This document shows, one piece after another, positions 45,049 to 58,706 of a stretch of 64,000 nucleotides of DNA. Within the stretch, counting starts at the first letter, position 1. The number at the start of each line of letters is the position of its first letter. The translations under genes were made by a program, and so were the position numbers. Source of the stretch: Cichorium intybus (taxonomy: Eukaryota > Streptophyta > Magnoliopsida > Asterales > Asteraceae); the NCBI GenBank assembly GCA_023525715.1, contig CM042011.1:60047354-60111353 (forward strand). Reading direction: 5' to 3'. The notes under the pieces are model-generated. The model saw nothing but the letters and a program-made list of their open reading frames with translations, searched no databases and was not told the DNA's origin.

Positions 45049-46425
45049 CTATAAAAGAAGATAGTTTTAATTAGATATTAATAACGATCCTTATAATAAC
45101 CCAATAATAATTATAAGGCTATGATCCTACAATAACAATTTACAATCTCGAAAAGGGATGCCGTAATCAATATTGTAAATTTTATAAGGTAGGCGAATGA
45201 CGATTCAGCCAATTCCACCACGGAAAGATAATCATATTAAAATGGAATTCCTAGATTCTTTGAGATTTATTGAACTGTTCAATAGCATGTTTTAATCTCG
45301 GATGTGCCCCACTGTTTGTGACTGGGATACCGAGGATCACAAACCGGGTGTGAATAACCATGCAAATTAGCTCGGTACTCTCGGGGTCAGTTATCATCTC
45401 TAATTGATGTGCCGGTAAACCACACACGCTCCATCAACAATGACAACACCCGAGAAACCCATTGCAACTCTTTATGAACCCCAATTGGTGTGCCGGTAAA
45501 CCACACACGCTCCACCAATGTTTCATAAAGTGCAATGTGCAATTTCATGGGTTAGCACCAATTCATATTTTTCCTAAAGTAACTAGATTGAGATTTTATT
45601 AAGTGTTCTAGTACTTTGAATCATTATACTTTTAGTGATTATTAGGCGGTCCTATCAAACCTGTTCGGCTAACGACCCTCCACTGATCAGGCGAGCGGTG
45701 GGCGAGAGTGTTCACCCATTAGACCGCCATTTTATAGGCAGTCTCCTTATACCCACTTTATAGACCAGCTTCGTGAATGAGGCCTACTAATGATTTGACT
45801 AACCATTTAATCTCATACATATAAAAATAACTTCCTAGTTATAATATATATAAGATGTAATTTTTTAAACCTTTAAAAAATTATTTCTGGTTTATCTTTT
45901 AATTTATTGTCGATTTAAGCTATTAAATTTAAAATTAAATTAAACCATTAAAACCCGATTTAATTATCTTTTAATTAACCAATTAACTAAATTAATTAAA
46001 TTTGATATTTTAAACCTTTTAAAATATTACTAGATTTTATACATTAATTTTCGAGATTTAAAAACAATTAAATTCAAAATTAATTAATCCTTTTAATTAT
46101 CTTTTAATTAAAAAATTAATTAATATTGCAGATAGGTGTCACAAAATAATCAAATTAATTTAAACCTATCATTATCCCCTAATTTTCGAATTTTAGAATA
46201 AGAGGTTTAAGGTTTTATCTATTTAAACAATTAAAGTTACCAAAAATAGAAAGGCTACTAAACCCTTCCTAAATTCACGCCAAGCAGAGGGAAGGGCCAG
46301 GGTTTTTCGAAACCCTAACCCTAATATTCAAAACGGCCACATTAGGGTTTAGAAACCATAAACCCTAATTTACCGGATATAGTTATAGCAATTTAACCAG
46401 AAAAACAACCTGTCTCAGATACCAC
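45049..46425 (-). other. Leader of the minus-strand Copia element
   Basis: Untranslated leader between primer site and gag. It contains two near-identical segments around GTGTGCCGGTAAACCACACACGC (written here in pieces: GTGCCGGTAAACCACAC at about 45410 and 45490). No protein seen. Confidence 0.6.
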
Positions 46426-46828
46426 TAAAAGGTTTTCTGCAACTATGAACTAAAAATCCTAAGTTCACATGCAACCTATTAGATCTAAGTTTTTCTACTA
46501 GTTAAATATATAACAATCCCTAAAAGGCCAGAAAGAATTAAACTAAAAAGAAATATTAAGAAAAACCAACCTTTATAGTAACTTGGAAGCAAAGCAACAG
46601 AAATCTCTTGCCTCAAATGCAGTCACACCCTTAGCTGAAGCTTGGCCGAAAATTCCTTGGGGAGAGAGTCAATAAAATCGCAGGTATTAGGGTTAGAGAG
46701 CCTCCCTATTTATAGGCTCCATGTGGTGATCAGATAATCGTTACGGATAAACCTTTTTGAATTCGAATTAAGATAAAACTATTATTTTAATCATTCAAAC
46801 CATATTTATTTGTAAATATATATATCTC

Positions 46829-46925
<97 letters not shown>

Positions 46926-47273
46926 CCAACCACACTCACTCACTAGAACTGTCACTTACTCAACTATCGAATAATTACAGTTTTAGTCCCTACACCTTTA
47001 ATTAATTAATTTAACTGCCAAATTAATTTCAATTAATTCCAGAAAAATTTCTAATTAATTATTATAGTTTCTAATTAATATATTATCTCTTAAATATATT
47101 AATAAACTATTTATTTAATTTCTATTGATTTATTAATCACATAATAAATCAATCTTTCTCTCTACCAGACTTTCTACCAATCCTCCAACTATGAGGGCAA
47201 CCCAAATGAACTATGCTACTACTAATTAGATAAATACTAATTATTAGTCATGACTTAGACACCTAATCCAACA
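46426..47273 (-). repeat. 5' LTR of the minus-strand Copia element
   Basis: 848 bp with a (TA)n array at about 46831-46922. The primer site lies directly on its left, in minus orientation. Confidence 0.9.
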
Positions 47274-47278
47274 GTATT

Positions 47279-47753
47279 GTGGTATTGGTAGTGAGCTGGT
47301 GGTGGTATAGAGGAGCAGAGATAGTTGTGGTAGCGGTGGAGAGTTGGTAGTGGCAAGTTCTAAAGATGATGACAGGTTGAAGGTGGCGAGTTGCCGGTTG
47401 TGATAGCTGGTAGAGATAGTGGGGACGACTACTTGAAGAAGGCGGTTACGATGGTGAAGACGGTGACTTGAGGGCGGTGGAGGCGGTTAAGAAGCTTCAC
47501 GGTGGATGTAAGGATGGCAAATAAGGTTAAGGAATGTGTAGAATATGGTTAGGAGTTGTGATGGAAAGGTTTAAAATCTTCCCAAGTATAAGTCTTTTAT
47601 TTCTAAATATTCTTTAATAATAGGTTTGTTACTTTTAGATAATAATTCAATTCATTGAAATTACCCTTAAAAAATGATTGAACCACATTTTGTTATACAT
47701 TTACACAATAATTGTCATTTATGCATGATCCTATTTCTCTGTCTCTGTCTCTC

Positions 47754-47846
<93 letters not shown>

Positions 47847-48266
47847 AAAAATGGTTTCCAATTATGGAAACTCTTAATTTTAAGAGGTCCCAACGTTTAA
47901 GCAAAAGTTACAACTCTTATATGCATAAATCAAAATGAACCATATCTTCCCCTAATATCGAAATCTCAGCCCCAATCTCCCTCTCTCAGCGTCAATCCTG
48001 TAACCTTAATTTAAATTCAAAATTGAAACCTTCTACTCTATTCTCTCTCTATCTCTCTCTTTTTTTCGTTTTTTTGTCTGCTTCGTGGCTTCACCTCCGT
48101 CGTTCTATATCTCTATCAATCTGTGATCTGACTTCTACTCTTTTCTAAAACCCTAAATCAAGCCAGCAACACCATTCACCAACATCGTGAAAATCGTCTG
48201 CCACATCACTGTCGCCCCTCCACCGGCGTACCACCGGATCACCACTATGATGCCCTTTCACTTACT
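47279..48266. other. Non-coding DNA with a GGT-rich stretch and a (TA)n array
   Basis: At 47279-47520 the plus strand is rich in GGTGG and GGTAG words without a stable frame. A TA array lies at about 47758-47842, followed by a CT-rich stretch (about 47960-48120) that looks like a plant 5' UTR. No gene body follows that I can recognise. Confidence 0.4.
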
Positions 48267-48698
48267 TTGTCTTATCCTGATCCCAATGCTTCTTTGGGTT
48301 TACGGTTTACTTGCACAAACTTGATCTTCTTTGGGTTTATCTTTGTTGTGTTGCATACGGTAGATGGTTCCCTCACTAACAAGTATCGTCGTCTTCTCGT
48401 ATCTGACCTCACATCTTCTTTGGGTTCATATATCTTTATTTATGATTTAATATTTATTGATTCATATAAATCGAAGATGGAGGAATACAGGGAAGGAAAG
48501 GGCTTGTTAGAGAGACGAGAATGGATAAAAACGAAGCCCTTGAGAATGGATAAAAACCCAAAATGCCAATTAATCATTTTTTATATTTCTTTAGCATTTG
48601 ATTTTTTTTTGTTCAATTTTGTTTTCAGATTTCCTAAGCCCTTGAGAATGGATAAAAACGAAGGATGGTGTGGCTTTTATCTTTGGTTAACGTTCTGA
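48267..48698 (+). CDS. Uncertain open frame, probably not a gene
   Basis: A frame of 143 codons that depends on a non-ATG start and runs through three copies of the phrase CTTGAGAATGGATAAAAAC or close variants. The predicted chain has two hydrophobic stretches but no known motif. It could be an exon of an unannotated gene, but composition argues for chance. Confidence 0.12.
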   Translation: MSYPDPNASLGLRFTCTNLIFFGFIFVVLHTVDGSLTNKYRRLLVSDLTSSLGSYIFIYDLIFIDSYKSKMEEYREGKGLLERREWIKTKPLRMDKNPKCQLIIFYISLAFDFFLFNFVFRFPKPLRMDKNEGWCGFYLWLTF

Positions 48699-48789
48699 TT
48701 TTGAATCACTGGTTGTAGGTAAGTTTGTTTTATTACAAAAATGACACAGCTTTTGTAAAGGAAGAGTCAAAATCATATGGACTTCATCT

Positions 48790-49010
48790 GTGTGTGTGTG
48801 TGTGTGTGTGTGTTTCTATGTGTATATTCTTTTGTATCAGTATGTTTATTTGTGTGTATCCATATGTAGGTGTATATCAGTTTGCATTTGTGTGTATCTA
48901 TGTGTTGGTTTTTATATTGTATTTGTGTATGTATATGCATTTGTTTATATTTGTATATGTATTTGTGTATATATATATGCTTATGTATTTTTTTTGTATG
49001 TATGTTAGTG
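48790..49010. repeat. Degenerate (TG)n and TGTAT-rich microsatellite region
   Basis: A clean TG run at about 48790-48813 grades into TGTGTAT and TGTATAT words over 200 bp. The open frames here are artefacts of the repeat. Confidence 0.7.
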
Positions 49011-51050
49011 TGTATTTAATCTCATTATTCTGTTTCTTTTGTAAGTTTTTCCTGTAGATCAGTTTTAACATTGGTTGGTAGTGGGTTTATTGAATAAAAG
49101 AGAGTTTGAGATAGTTGGATCATGTTTCCGAAGGTTTGAACTCGAATAGGTGTGTTTTCTACCATGATTTCAATTTATTAATCCACCATCTATTTATTCT
49201 TAACTTTAATTTTGTCTTGGAACATGATTTCGGTTTCTAATTTTAAAAATTTTTATATGAAAGATTTGTGGTTTTTTGACTTTTATTGAACAATGGCAAA
49301 AAGGTTATGTTTTTAGTTGTTTCCATGCTCATACTTACATATTAGGTATTATGGTTAAAGAGTTACCCTAATGCATGTATATATGTTATCGTATTACTAT
49401 AATTGACCATGTAAAAAAAGTGTTGTTGTTAATTTGAGTGATTATATATCTAATTTGTAGTAAAAGACAAAGTCATGCCTTGCTAAACCGACAACCAGTG
49501 ATGGCCACAAATTCGAGGCGTTAGTACAAGGAATGGTTTTAGACAGAAATTAATAATGGACGAAAATAACCCTGACTGGACTTACCTGAAGACTGTTGGT
49601 TTAGAGTGGGGATTCCTAAAGTTGCATTTGGACAACTATACCCCTAATGTGGTCGTTTTTTGTCCCAAGTCTCTCAATAACAAGCGTATTTTTATATATT
49701 CATGTAATTGTAATTGGTGAATCAATTAAAACTGTCTGGTACCAGTAAAAACCCTCTAATTCCCGATTTTATAACAACTTGTTAGACATAACTTTATTTT
49801 TAATTTTTAAGTTATTCCAAAATCCTAGAGCATATTTTTTGAATTGAATGGAAACTCTGAAAGTGACAATGCCTGCACTCTTAAAAGCTTGCTAATCTAC
49901 ACCTTTTACGCCTATTTTCTTATCTTATCTTATATTTTTATTAAGTTTTTTTTCATGCACGGCAGATATATTTTAAGTATATATTAAGTATCTTATCTTA
50001 TTAAGCATATATTTTAAAATCAATTCTCACAATCTTATGGCAATGGTTTGCCACTAGCTTAAGGTTATAGCCTTTGAGGTTCTTTATCATTCCAGGTTTT
50101 AGGCATAAAAGGTCTCATTTATTATGTAATAACCATGTTTGCGGATTTGTTACAAATTAAATACCGAATTTGTCATAATGTAACAAAAGTGTAATTAGTA
50201 TATTAATTGAGCAAAGTTTAAATAATCATGTATCTTTATTTTGTAATAAAGTAATAGTAATAAAACAGTAATCTTATATAGTAAAACAAGTCTTTGTGTG
50301 TTTAAATAAATTTCGAATAAACAAGCATTTATAACTTATTAAAAAGTACACTCGGTCTGAATTCTCAAACATCATTTGGGTTAAATGGTCTGTTATAATG
50401 GTAGTACCTTCTATTTCAATGCGTCACAACTTTAAGTGTCCAACCCATTCTAGGATTATATAATCAATAGATAAAGGAAGTAGATTGCTATTTCTTGCAT
50501 TCAACCCATTCCAGGCTAAACGGAAGAAATACCAATGTACTTCCATTTATATATATTTATTATAGCTTCCTATTTCAGTTAAATATTCCATCATTTCTAT
50601 TTTTTCTTTATTAACTTATTTGCATATAACACTTTTAAAATGATAGAAAATAGCAACGTACTTTCTAGCATTTAAGATTTTTGGAAATGGTTGTGTGATG
50701 TGTGTTAGCAACAAACTTTCATTTTTCTTATATTACCATAATTTAGCTCTTCCATATTTAGTGACAGATCCCAAATTATAATTCTTCATCGAAAACTATG
50801 ATTAATAGTGGATTCATAAACCACAATAACGACACACTCTCAAGCCTAAACAAAGTATATTGTTGTTTATTTAATTTGGAAAAAATATGTAATATGTGTA
50901 TATATTTATCCCCACACATCCAAAAAAACATAAAACATACCAATAACAATGTGTGTCTGCCATATGGTTTTTAAAATAATAACATTTTATAGAAAGAAAA
51001 CTATTTGTCAGAAGAAAATTATTTATCGTCGACACTTTGAACGGTTACAC
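49011..51050. other. AT-rich non-coding DNA
   Basis: No gene, LTR end or RNA gene is recognisable over 2 kb. A CCATTCTAGG or CCATTCCAGG word recurs near 50446-50517. Confidence 0.4.
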
Positions 51051-51101
51051 ACCTACCTTACGTGTGTGTATATACATACATACACAACTACATACATACA
51101 T

Positions 51102-51253
<152 letters not shown>

Positions 51254-51935
51254 GATTTAGTGTAAAAACATTAGAACTAGTTTTAGCCATATATCTGACC
51301 GTCAATTAGCATTGCAAGATTGAAGATTAGCGACAAATTTGACATTTTAATATCTAATTAATATACTAATTAATTGGTATTCCTACAATCGTGGAACCAT
51401 AAAGAAGACAATGTTTAGATGAAGTTGTCCTGATTGGATATATCAGACAAAATGTTCTAACAATATTATGAGTTCAAATTATGAATTATTTTATGATAAT
51501 GATAGTTGTAGCTAGCAAGTAGCACAAGCTACCGGTAACAAGACATGTGATACCAAATTCGAGCTTTGACAAAACTCATATAACTACCATTTAAGTCGTT
51601 ATATTAATACATTATTCATAGGTGATTTAATGGTTTAAATATTTGTTTTATTATTTTCTTAAAGAATATCGTTCTCTTGAGAGAGAGAGACCAAGCATGC
51701 ATATGAAGGGTTTGTACATGTCATGATATACAAGTTCTGGGCTTGCATAACCTTCGCTTAGGCTATTCGGTATACTATACACCATTGATGTCAGTTTTCT
51801 TCCACATCACCATAAAAACCACAACACTACATTTTGGGAGTGGTGTCCATACAGCCACGACCAGGAGAAGAAGAGAGGAAGAAGGAAAAGAGCAAGAGGA
51901 AAAAGCATAAAAGGAGGGAGATAGAGAGGAGAATG

Positions 51936-54577
51936 TGTAACATCCGTGTTTTGGGCCTAGGAGTTTGGGGCTTAAACCGACAAAATAAAACTTATTTTGT
52001 AAATAATGAAAACAAATAAATGAATAATTTAATATTTTGTTATATTTTATATTATGAATAAATGAGCCAAATATAGTTTTAAAATCTATTTATAAACCAA
52101 ATGTGAGAAATTTTGTCATAAGGACTAAAAGTGTCATTTTGGCCAAACTTAACCATTGAACTTTGACTAGTCAAGAATTTAGAAGGATTAGAAAATATTA
52201 TGAAGGAATTGACCTAGAAACCTATAGTAACTTAAATAAATCCTTGAATTAATATGAAAGACCTAAATTGTAAAGAAATTAGTGAAAGGGTCCGTTTTTG
52301 TAAATTTGGGAATCTAAGGGTTAGTGTTGACCTAAACAATGACTCAAGTGAAATAAATAATTATATTTGGGGCATAAGTATGAATCTAGAGACTTTTAAT
52401 GAGAAGAGTAGATTTTTGGGGTGTTGGGTGTAGAAAGACCAACTCTAGGGACCATTCTTGCCAAGTCTTGAAGTATATAAGATTTTTGATGGGGGTTTTC
52501 CCCATTTCAGCCATAATCACATTTTTGAGATAAAAGAGAGGGAGAAGATGGTGATTTCTTGAGTGTTATGAACCCTAGAAATTGGGGATTTGATGATTAG
52601 TTAAGGAATCTAGAAATTGATGGTTGGATATGGTATTTTGGATGAGGGGATTCATTTCTAATGATTCCCTCAGGATTCCAACCCTTGATTTGTAATCTTA
52701 AACCTTGAATCACTAGAAAATGGGAATTGGGTGTTGAAATGGGTTTTATTCATGTATATGATGAAAGGTTCTCTTGTTTAATGGATGAATGGGTGTATTG
52801 CATCAATTTGGAAGTAATGGTGGAGTAAGGATCATTTCCTAATGATTCCATGGAATGGAAGAAGGAATCTCCACTTGTAATCATCAATTGATGGATTGGA
52901 ATTGGGTATTCCAAGAGTTTAACCTTTTGAACCAATGATTGGAATTAGGGATTCCATGAGGCTATCTTCTTTGGAATTGTGTGGGAATGATTCTCTTAAG
53001 GGATGACCTTGGTTAAGAACTTATTTGGGGACTTGATGGTGTTAAGTGTAATGATTGACTTGGAACATAGTTCATTAACCACTTGTTAAGAGATAAGAAC
53101 TTGAATTGTGATTTCTATTAGTTTTAGTCATGAGAACTTGGATTGGGAGTTGAATACTTGGAAACAAGTTCTTGGATGTGTATTTTCATGTATAATTAGT
53201 CTTGGGTTGAATTGGGACTTGAATCGGGTCAAAAGGGAGTGAAAAGGACCAAAAACGGAGCTACAACAGGTCGTACACGACCCGTGTACTGGCACACGAC
53301 CAGTGTCAGTGGATCTGTGCTCTCTGTTGGGCCTGACACGACCCGTGTCAGAGGACAGGACCCTTGTCAGAAGGTCTAGCCAGTTTTGTCACTTTTGGTG
53401 TTTTAAGCTTTATGGGTTGGGCCTTGGGTCCTTGTTTTAATGCCAAACTTTGGGGATGTTTTAACTAAGATTTTGCTTATATTAGGAAGCTAAGGACTTC
53501 ATTTTGGATGGTAAATGATAGTTCCTTCCTAATTCAAAAGAAGTAATTATAGTGCGACTTTTAAATGAGACGAGTATGACACCTTCCATTCTTGCCTTGT
53601 AGGAAGGAGATACATTGTAATGACTTAGAAGTGAGACTTAGGACTTAAGTTATCACTCAACTAAGAGGATGTTGATGGAAGATTTGATGTCTAGGTGTGC
53701 CTCCAAATGCATCAAACCTTGTGTGGAGTTAGTGTTGACTCGTCAGTTGACCGTAGGTGAGTTTATCGGGAGTAAACATCCTTCCCACTACCTTTTGTGT
53801 GTGTTATCAATTATTTTCATGCATGTTATTATGTGCAATGTGTTGTATGATTACTACTTGTGCATTGCATGAAAATGAGTTGCTAAAGGTGTTTTCAAAT
53901 AAAGATTATGATGATGTTTTTGAAAGATGTTTTGAGCATCCTATTTGTGCATTGCATTGCATATAGGATGGGATTGACCGTATGAACCTTATGATGACCT
54001 TAATGATGTTTGGCTGAGATAGCCATTTTGATGATGATTTTCCACTTAGAGGGCCTGAGATAGACCTTCAAATGATGTTTGTGGAACTGTTCCCGGCAAT
54101 AGGGAACTGCATGAGGGAGTTGCTAACCCTCATGGGGCTGATGTGATGGCCACTAGTCCTAGTTTTACCTATATGGGGATAAATTGACATGCTTTGTGTG
54201 TGTCATTTGTGAACTTAGGTAGGTGTCATTGTGGTGAGTTGGACTTCTATGAGATGGACATATGGGTTTTGGATAGTTGCATCATGCATTGCATTTGCAT
54301 ATCATAACTATCTATTTTGAGTAAATCCTTATGATGTGTTAAACAACTTTTGAGTGTGTCAAAACTATTTTTGGAGGTTCGTTCCGAATGTGGTAGTTCA
54401 CTGCCCACTCTGAATGGTTCAACCTCGGCTAAGCTCACTAGGAATTTGAATTGCCTAACTTATTTTGATGTGTACTCAGGTTGAGGAGTTTAGATGACTT
54501 TAGAAGAGCTGGATGTTTAGAAGGCCACAGTTTTTGTGGTTTCATATAAGTTGTGTAATGGTATTTGAATTGTAACA
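51936..54577 (+). mobile_element. LTR-like sequence of the Ty3/gypsy type, borders uncertain
   Basis: Starts TGTAACATCCGTG, a common start of large plant gypsy LTRs, and contains a TATATAAG segment at about 52471 followed by a plausible transcript start. The motif ACACGACC and variants repeat near 53274-53345. The right border could be GAATTGTAACA at 54577, but the flanks (GAATG and ACCTC) do not match. No coding region. Probably a solo LTR or fragment. Confidence 0.4.
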
Positions 54578-54849
54578 ACCTCGCTACTTTATAAACTAAA
54601 ATGTTCTATCTAAAATGGGACCAAACAATGTTTTCCGTAACTTGAACCCTGAACTATTTCTCAATAAATCTCATGTGTTTTAGAACGGTTTGGAACGGAA
54701 AATGACTCTTTTGAAGATTATTGAAGTTTAAGTTTTCACCGAAGGATGGTGTTCTACGTCGTGGAGGCGAGCCAGGTCAGCCCCACGCCGGTGGCATTGC
54801 TCCTATACCCGATAGCCTTACCACCAGACTCCCCTTCTATTTAGACGAA

Positions 54850-55430
54850 GTTTTTGTTGGGATTTGATCATAATACGAAACAGTTTGTGCAACAGAAGAT
54901 TTAACAAGATCATATCAAAAAGTTCATAACAGAAATCAAGCATGGATCATCATGTTCATAACCAAGATCAAGCAGTTCATAGCAATTGCAGTAACTAAAG
55001 ATGAATTAGCAATTCATACCTCAGTTTGGATGTAAGGACCCAAACTAGAATCCCTCTAATCACACCCAAGAATACCAGAAAACTAGAAAGACAGAACTTC
55101 CACTTGGGAAAGAGGCAAGAGATCACAAACCCTTGTGATTTTCGCCAAAAGGGAGGGAAGAAGGAGGTTGGTGGCTCCTTGTGAAGAAGGGGATGCCTTA
55201 GGGTTTGATCCCTAGGCCTTTAGTTATACTAGAGGGCTCCTAGGGTTCCAAACTTAAGGGGCTTTCTTACAGCCGCCCCTGGATCTTATTTCTATTAATT
55301 AAACCTTTAATTAATCACAATCCAGTCCCTATAGTTAATTTCTATAAATTAATTCTAGATTAATTTATCAATCAATCAACAATTAGTTTCCAATTAATTT
55401 ATTTTGACATAAATTAATAAATTAATGTTT
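54850..55430. mobile_element. Possible LTR fragment
   Basis: Begins near TGTTGGGATTTGATC. Its AT-rich right part (AATTAATTTC and TAATTAAACC) resembles the LTRs at 39319 and 46426 in style but is not a clear match. No primer site or partner seen. Confidence 0.25.
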
Positions 55431-56105
55431 TCCCACTTAATTTCCGTCACTTTTTGTTTTTACTGGATCGTGAGGACAACCTACAAGGACCTTTCTATTA
55501 TTAGAAATATCACCACAGTTAATGACATTGGACACTATTTCCATCAATTTTCTCAGTTTCTTGTTAGATACATTGTTTTCTTTTTCAAATCCTTTTACAG
55601 TATCTTGAGTTTCATGTTAGAATGTTCATTATCTTTTTTTTTTTTTTTGACAAAATGAGCCTGATAACTTTTTCGACAATGCAACGCCAACATTGTTGCT
55701 AATGGAACCGTTGCAGGATTACGTCGTTGTAGAGAACAAAAACATGTTTTTATTATTTAAAGTCCATAGGACTTAATTATATGTCAAATATCAATGGTCG
55801 ACTTTTAACAATTAAGCAAACACAATTTACATCTACATTTGCAACCTTCATTTTCCAACATGAATATTTGCTATGCAAGCATACCAAACCACCATTAGCT
55901 ATTGGCATGCTTTTAAGCATGGTATAAACCTAATAATCAAATATGATGCTAAAAAGCATGCATATATGCAATATTTTCTAAAATATATTCTAAAATTAAT
56001 TAATACCTCAATGTATATTTGCAAAAATATATACTAGGATTAATTAAGACATCGATGTCTTGCATCTTGCATAATCCTAACATTTTGAATAAAATTAAGA
56101 AAAAA

Positions 56106-56106
<1 letters not shown>
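55431..56106. other. AT-rich non-coding DNA
   Basis: Nothing recognisable. An open frame at 55425-55658 is T-rich and without a motif. Confidence 0.4.

Positions 56107-56188
<82 letters not shown>
56107..56188. repeat. (CA)n(TA)n microsatellite
   Basis: About 8 CA units then a TA run to about 56188, at the left edge of a MITE. Confidence 0.9.
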
Positions 56189-56724
<536 letters not shown>

Positions 56725-57062
56725 TTAGTATTAAATGAAATTGTTAAATATAGTGTGATTGTAGGACTCAACGTGGACCATTAGATCAACAAAATCAATG
56801 GATTAAATCAAAGGGCATTCTTGTAAATAAAATCAAAGAATTCACGCGTTTTTAATTTAAAAAACCCGGTTAATGGTAAAATAGTCAAAACCCACAAACC
56901 CAAAACAACGGAATGTAATCTTCGCATGCTAAAATCACGGACACGATATGATCGGTTTCAATTAACACTATCAATAATCAAAATATACACAATCAACATC
57001 GGAGGATATTACAGATGCATTATCGGAAATAAAAAAAGTAGTTACGTAAGATTTTCAAATTC

Positions 57063-57410
57063 AATTCTAAGAGAATGGGTAGTAGGATTGTCAAAACCAT
57101 TCTTTGAGAATGGTCAAAACCAAAATAGTGCAGAAAACCATAACGTACAGAGAAATCATTAAGAAAGTAGAATGTCATTCTTCAAGAATGAATTTTACAT
57201 GTGGCAAAACTCCTAACCTAGAAAACCATTCTACAAGAATGAATTTTACACGTTCATTCTCCGAGAATGCAAACACTAAGATACATGAACTAAACACAAA
57301 AACGAGAAATAGGAGAAAATGGAATACGGGAAAGAAATGCCTCATATTCTCTGAGAATGCCTCATTCTCTAAGAATGTCCCATTCTCTGAGAATGCATTC
57401 TTGGAGAATG
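57063..57410. repeat. Cluster of nine 15-bp palindromes, CATTCTnnnAGAATG
   Basis: Copies at 57063, 57098, 57176, 57227, 57255, 57345, 57363, 57381 and 57396 (each 15 bp). The arms ATTCT and AGAAT are kept in all but one case (57176 and 57227 have AAGAAT with the same core), while the three central bases vary (AAG, TTG, TCA, ACA, CCG, CTG, CTA, TGG). Spacing is irregular, so this is not a simple tandem repeat. The copies lie in DNA without a recognised gene, 1.1 kb past the NAC gene's 3' end. Confidence 0.85.
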
Positions 57411-57419
57411 TAAACTAAA

Positions 57420-57983
57420 AAAAATTGAACAGCTTACACTTTGTCTTCCCCTGTCGTCCATCTTCAGTGAAGCATTTCATCGAACAGGTTAAATGCATGT
57501 TCAAATAGAACATGATTCGATCGCAATCTGAACCTAACGTAATCTGATGTTCAATAGAACTTGATTCAATCGCAATCTGGTGTTCATCGATCAATTCCTT
57601 TCGTCTGACTTCGATCGTGATTCAAAATTCTGAAATCAATTCTTTAGTCGATGCAATCGTGATTGCAATCGGAAACCTTCAATCCGACTTCGATCGGAAA
57701 CCTTCAGTCGATGCAATCGGTTGTTGAACTGAAATCGATGCAATCGGTTGCCGGCGGCGGCGATGGTGGATGAAGCAGGGGAGCAAGCCGGCGGCGATGA
57801 TGGATCAGGGGAAGAAGTCGACGGCGATGGAGGATGAGGCAGGGGAAAACGACGGTTGTCGAGTGAAGACTTTAGAGATCCAGGAGGATAAATAGGGTTG
57901 GTAAAGTTACTAATTTGCCCCTATCAAATGATTGGTCTAGAATTAGTCCTACAGTCTCACGATACTTAGAAAATGTATTTGAA

Positions 57984-57986
<3 letters not shown>
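57420..57986. other. GC-richer stretch with GATCG and GCAATCG words
   Basis: Words such as TTCGATCGGAAACC and GATGCAATCGG recur, then a CGGCGGCGATG-rich segment (about 57750-57860). There is no complete frame that I can defend. It could be an exon fragment on either strand. Confidence 0.3.
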
Positions 57987-58077
<91 letters not shown>

Positions 58078-58100
58078 TAGATAGATAGATAGATAGATAG
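57987..58100. repeat. (TA)n followed by (GATA)n
   Basis: A TA run to about 58074, then TAGATAGATAGATA to about 58100. Confidence 0.95.
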
Positions 58101-58507
58101 AGAGCCACACATGTTCCAAGGTCTTTTTTGAACAAATAAAAAATATATAACTAGCCATCGGCTAGCCCACAAGAAGATAGACATGTTTCTTGTAGTACAA
58201 TGTATCCTAAATCCTTTTAAACTCCTCTCTATTTGGGTTTTATCTAAAATTTTGAATTTAAATATCATATTTATGTATTGTATGATAAATCATCGAGAAT
58301 ATATTAAAATTTTGACGGTTTAATATCTCAAATGTGTGTTTTAATTTACCAAGCACTATAAATTCTTCACAGTCACATGTATTACATATACACACATTAT
58401 TACTTTTCGAGATTATAGGAAATCATAGACATATACCCAAGTGATATGTATGTATTAACATGTATAATTATCCTGCTACATGCATCTCTATGTATGTTTC
58501 TTCATGT

Positions 58508-58706
58508 TTATAATTTATGAAATATGCAAATTCCAATATCAAAATTATCTGAGCTTGTTGAACCCAATAATTCATTTAGCTTCCCTCTTCCTCCTCCGCT
58601 GTTGCCACCACCACCACCACTGTTTCCGATACCACCTTACAAGAACATTAAATTCAAATCGGAACATGGTTCCCTTCTAAGCATGAATAAATTCTTCTCC
58701 CACACA
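58508..58706 (-). other. Alternative 3' end of the NAC gene: possible 70-nt intron and conserved C-terminus
   Basis: Beyond the stop, another frame ends in NFDIGICIF followed by HKL and a stop at 58510-58508. This closely resembles the conserved last residues of VND1-class proteins. A GT at 58705 and an AG at 58636 would remove 70 nt, delete the early stop and join the two frames in phase. The result would be about 337 residues with a Gly/Asn/Ser linker. The alternative is a frameshift that really truncates the protein. The donor (T then GTGTGG) is weak. Confidence 0.5.

Larger units (their letters stand above)
39319..47273 (-). mobile_element. Ty1/Copia retrotransposon, minus strand, with both LTRs
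   Basis: LTRs at 39319-40157 and 46426-47273 (on the minus strand TGTTGGATTAGG to about ACCTTT[C/T]A) are flanked by the perfect duplication GTATT (39314-39318 and 47274-47278). The primer site lies left of the right LTR (minus strand GTGGTATCTGAGAC, about 46412-46425), so the right LTR is the 5' one. A purine tract AGTGGGAGAC borders the left LTR. Each LTR contains its own (TA)n array. The polyprotein gene has several stops. Confidence 0.9.
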
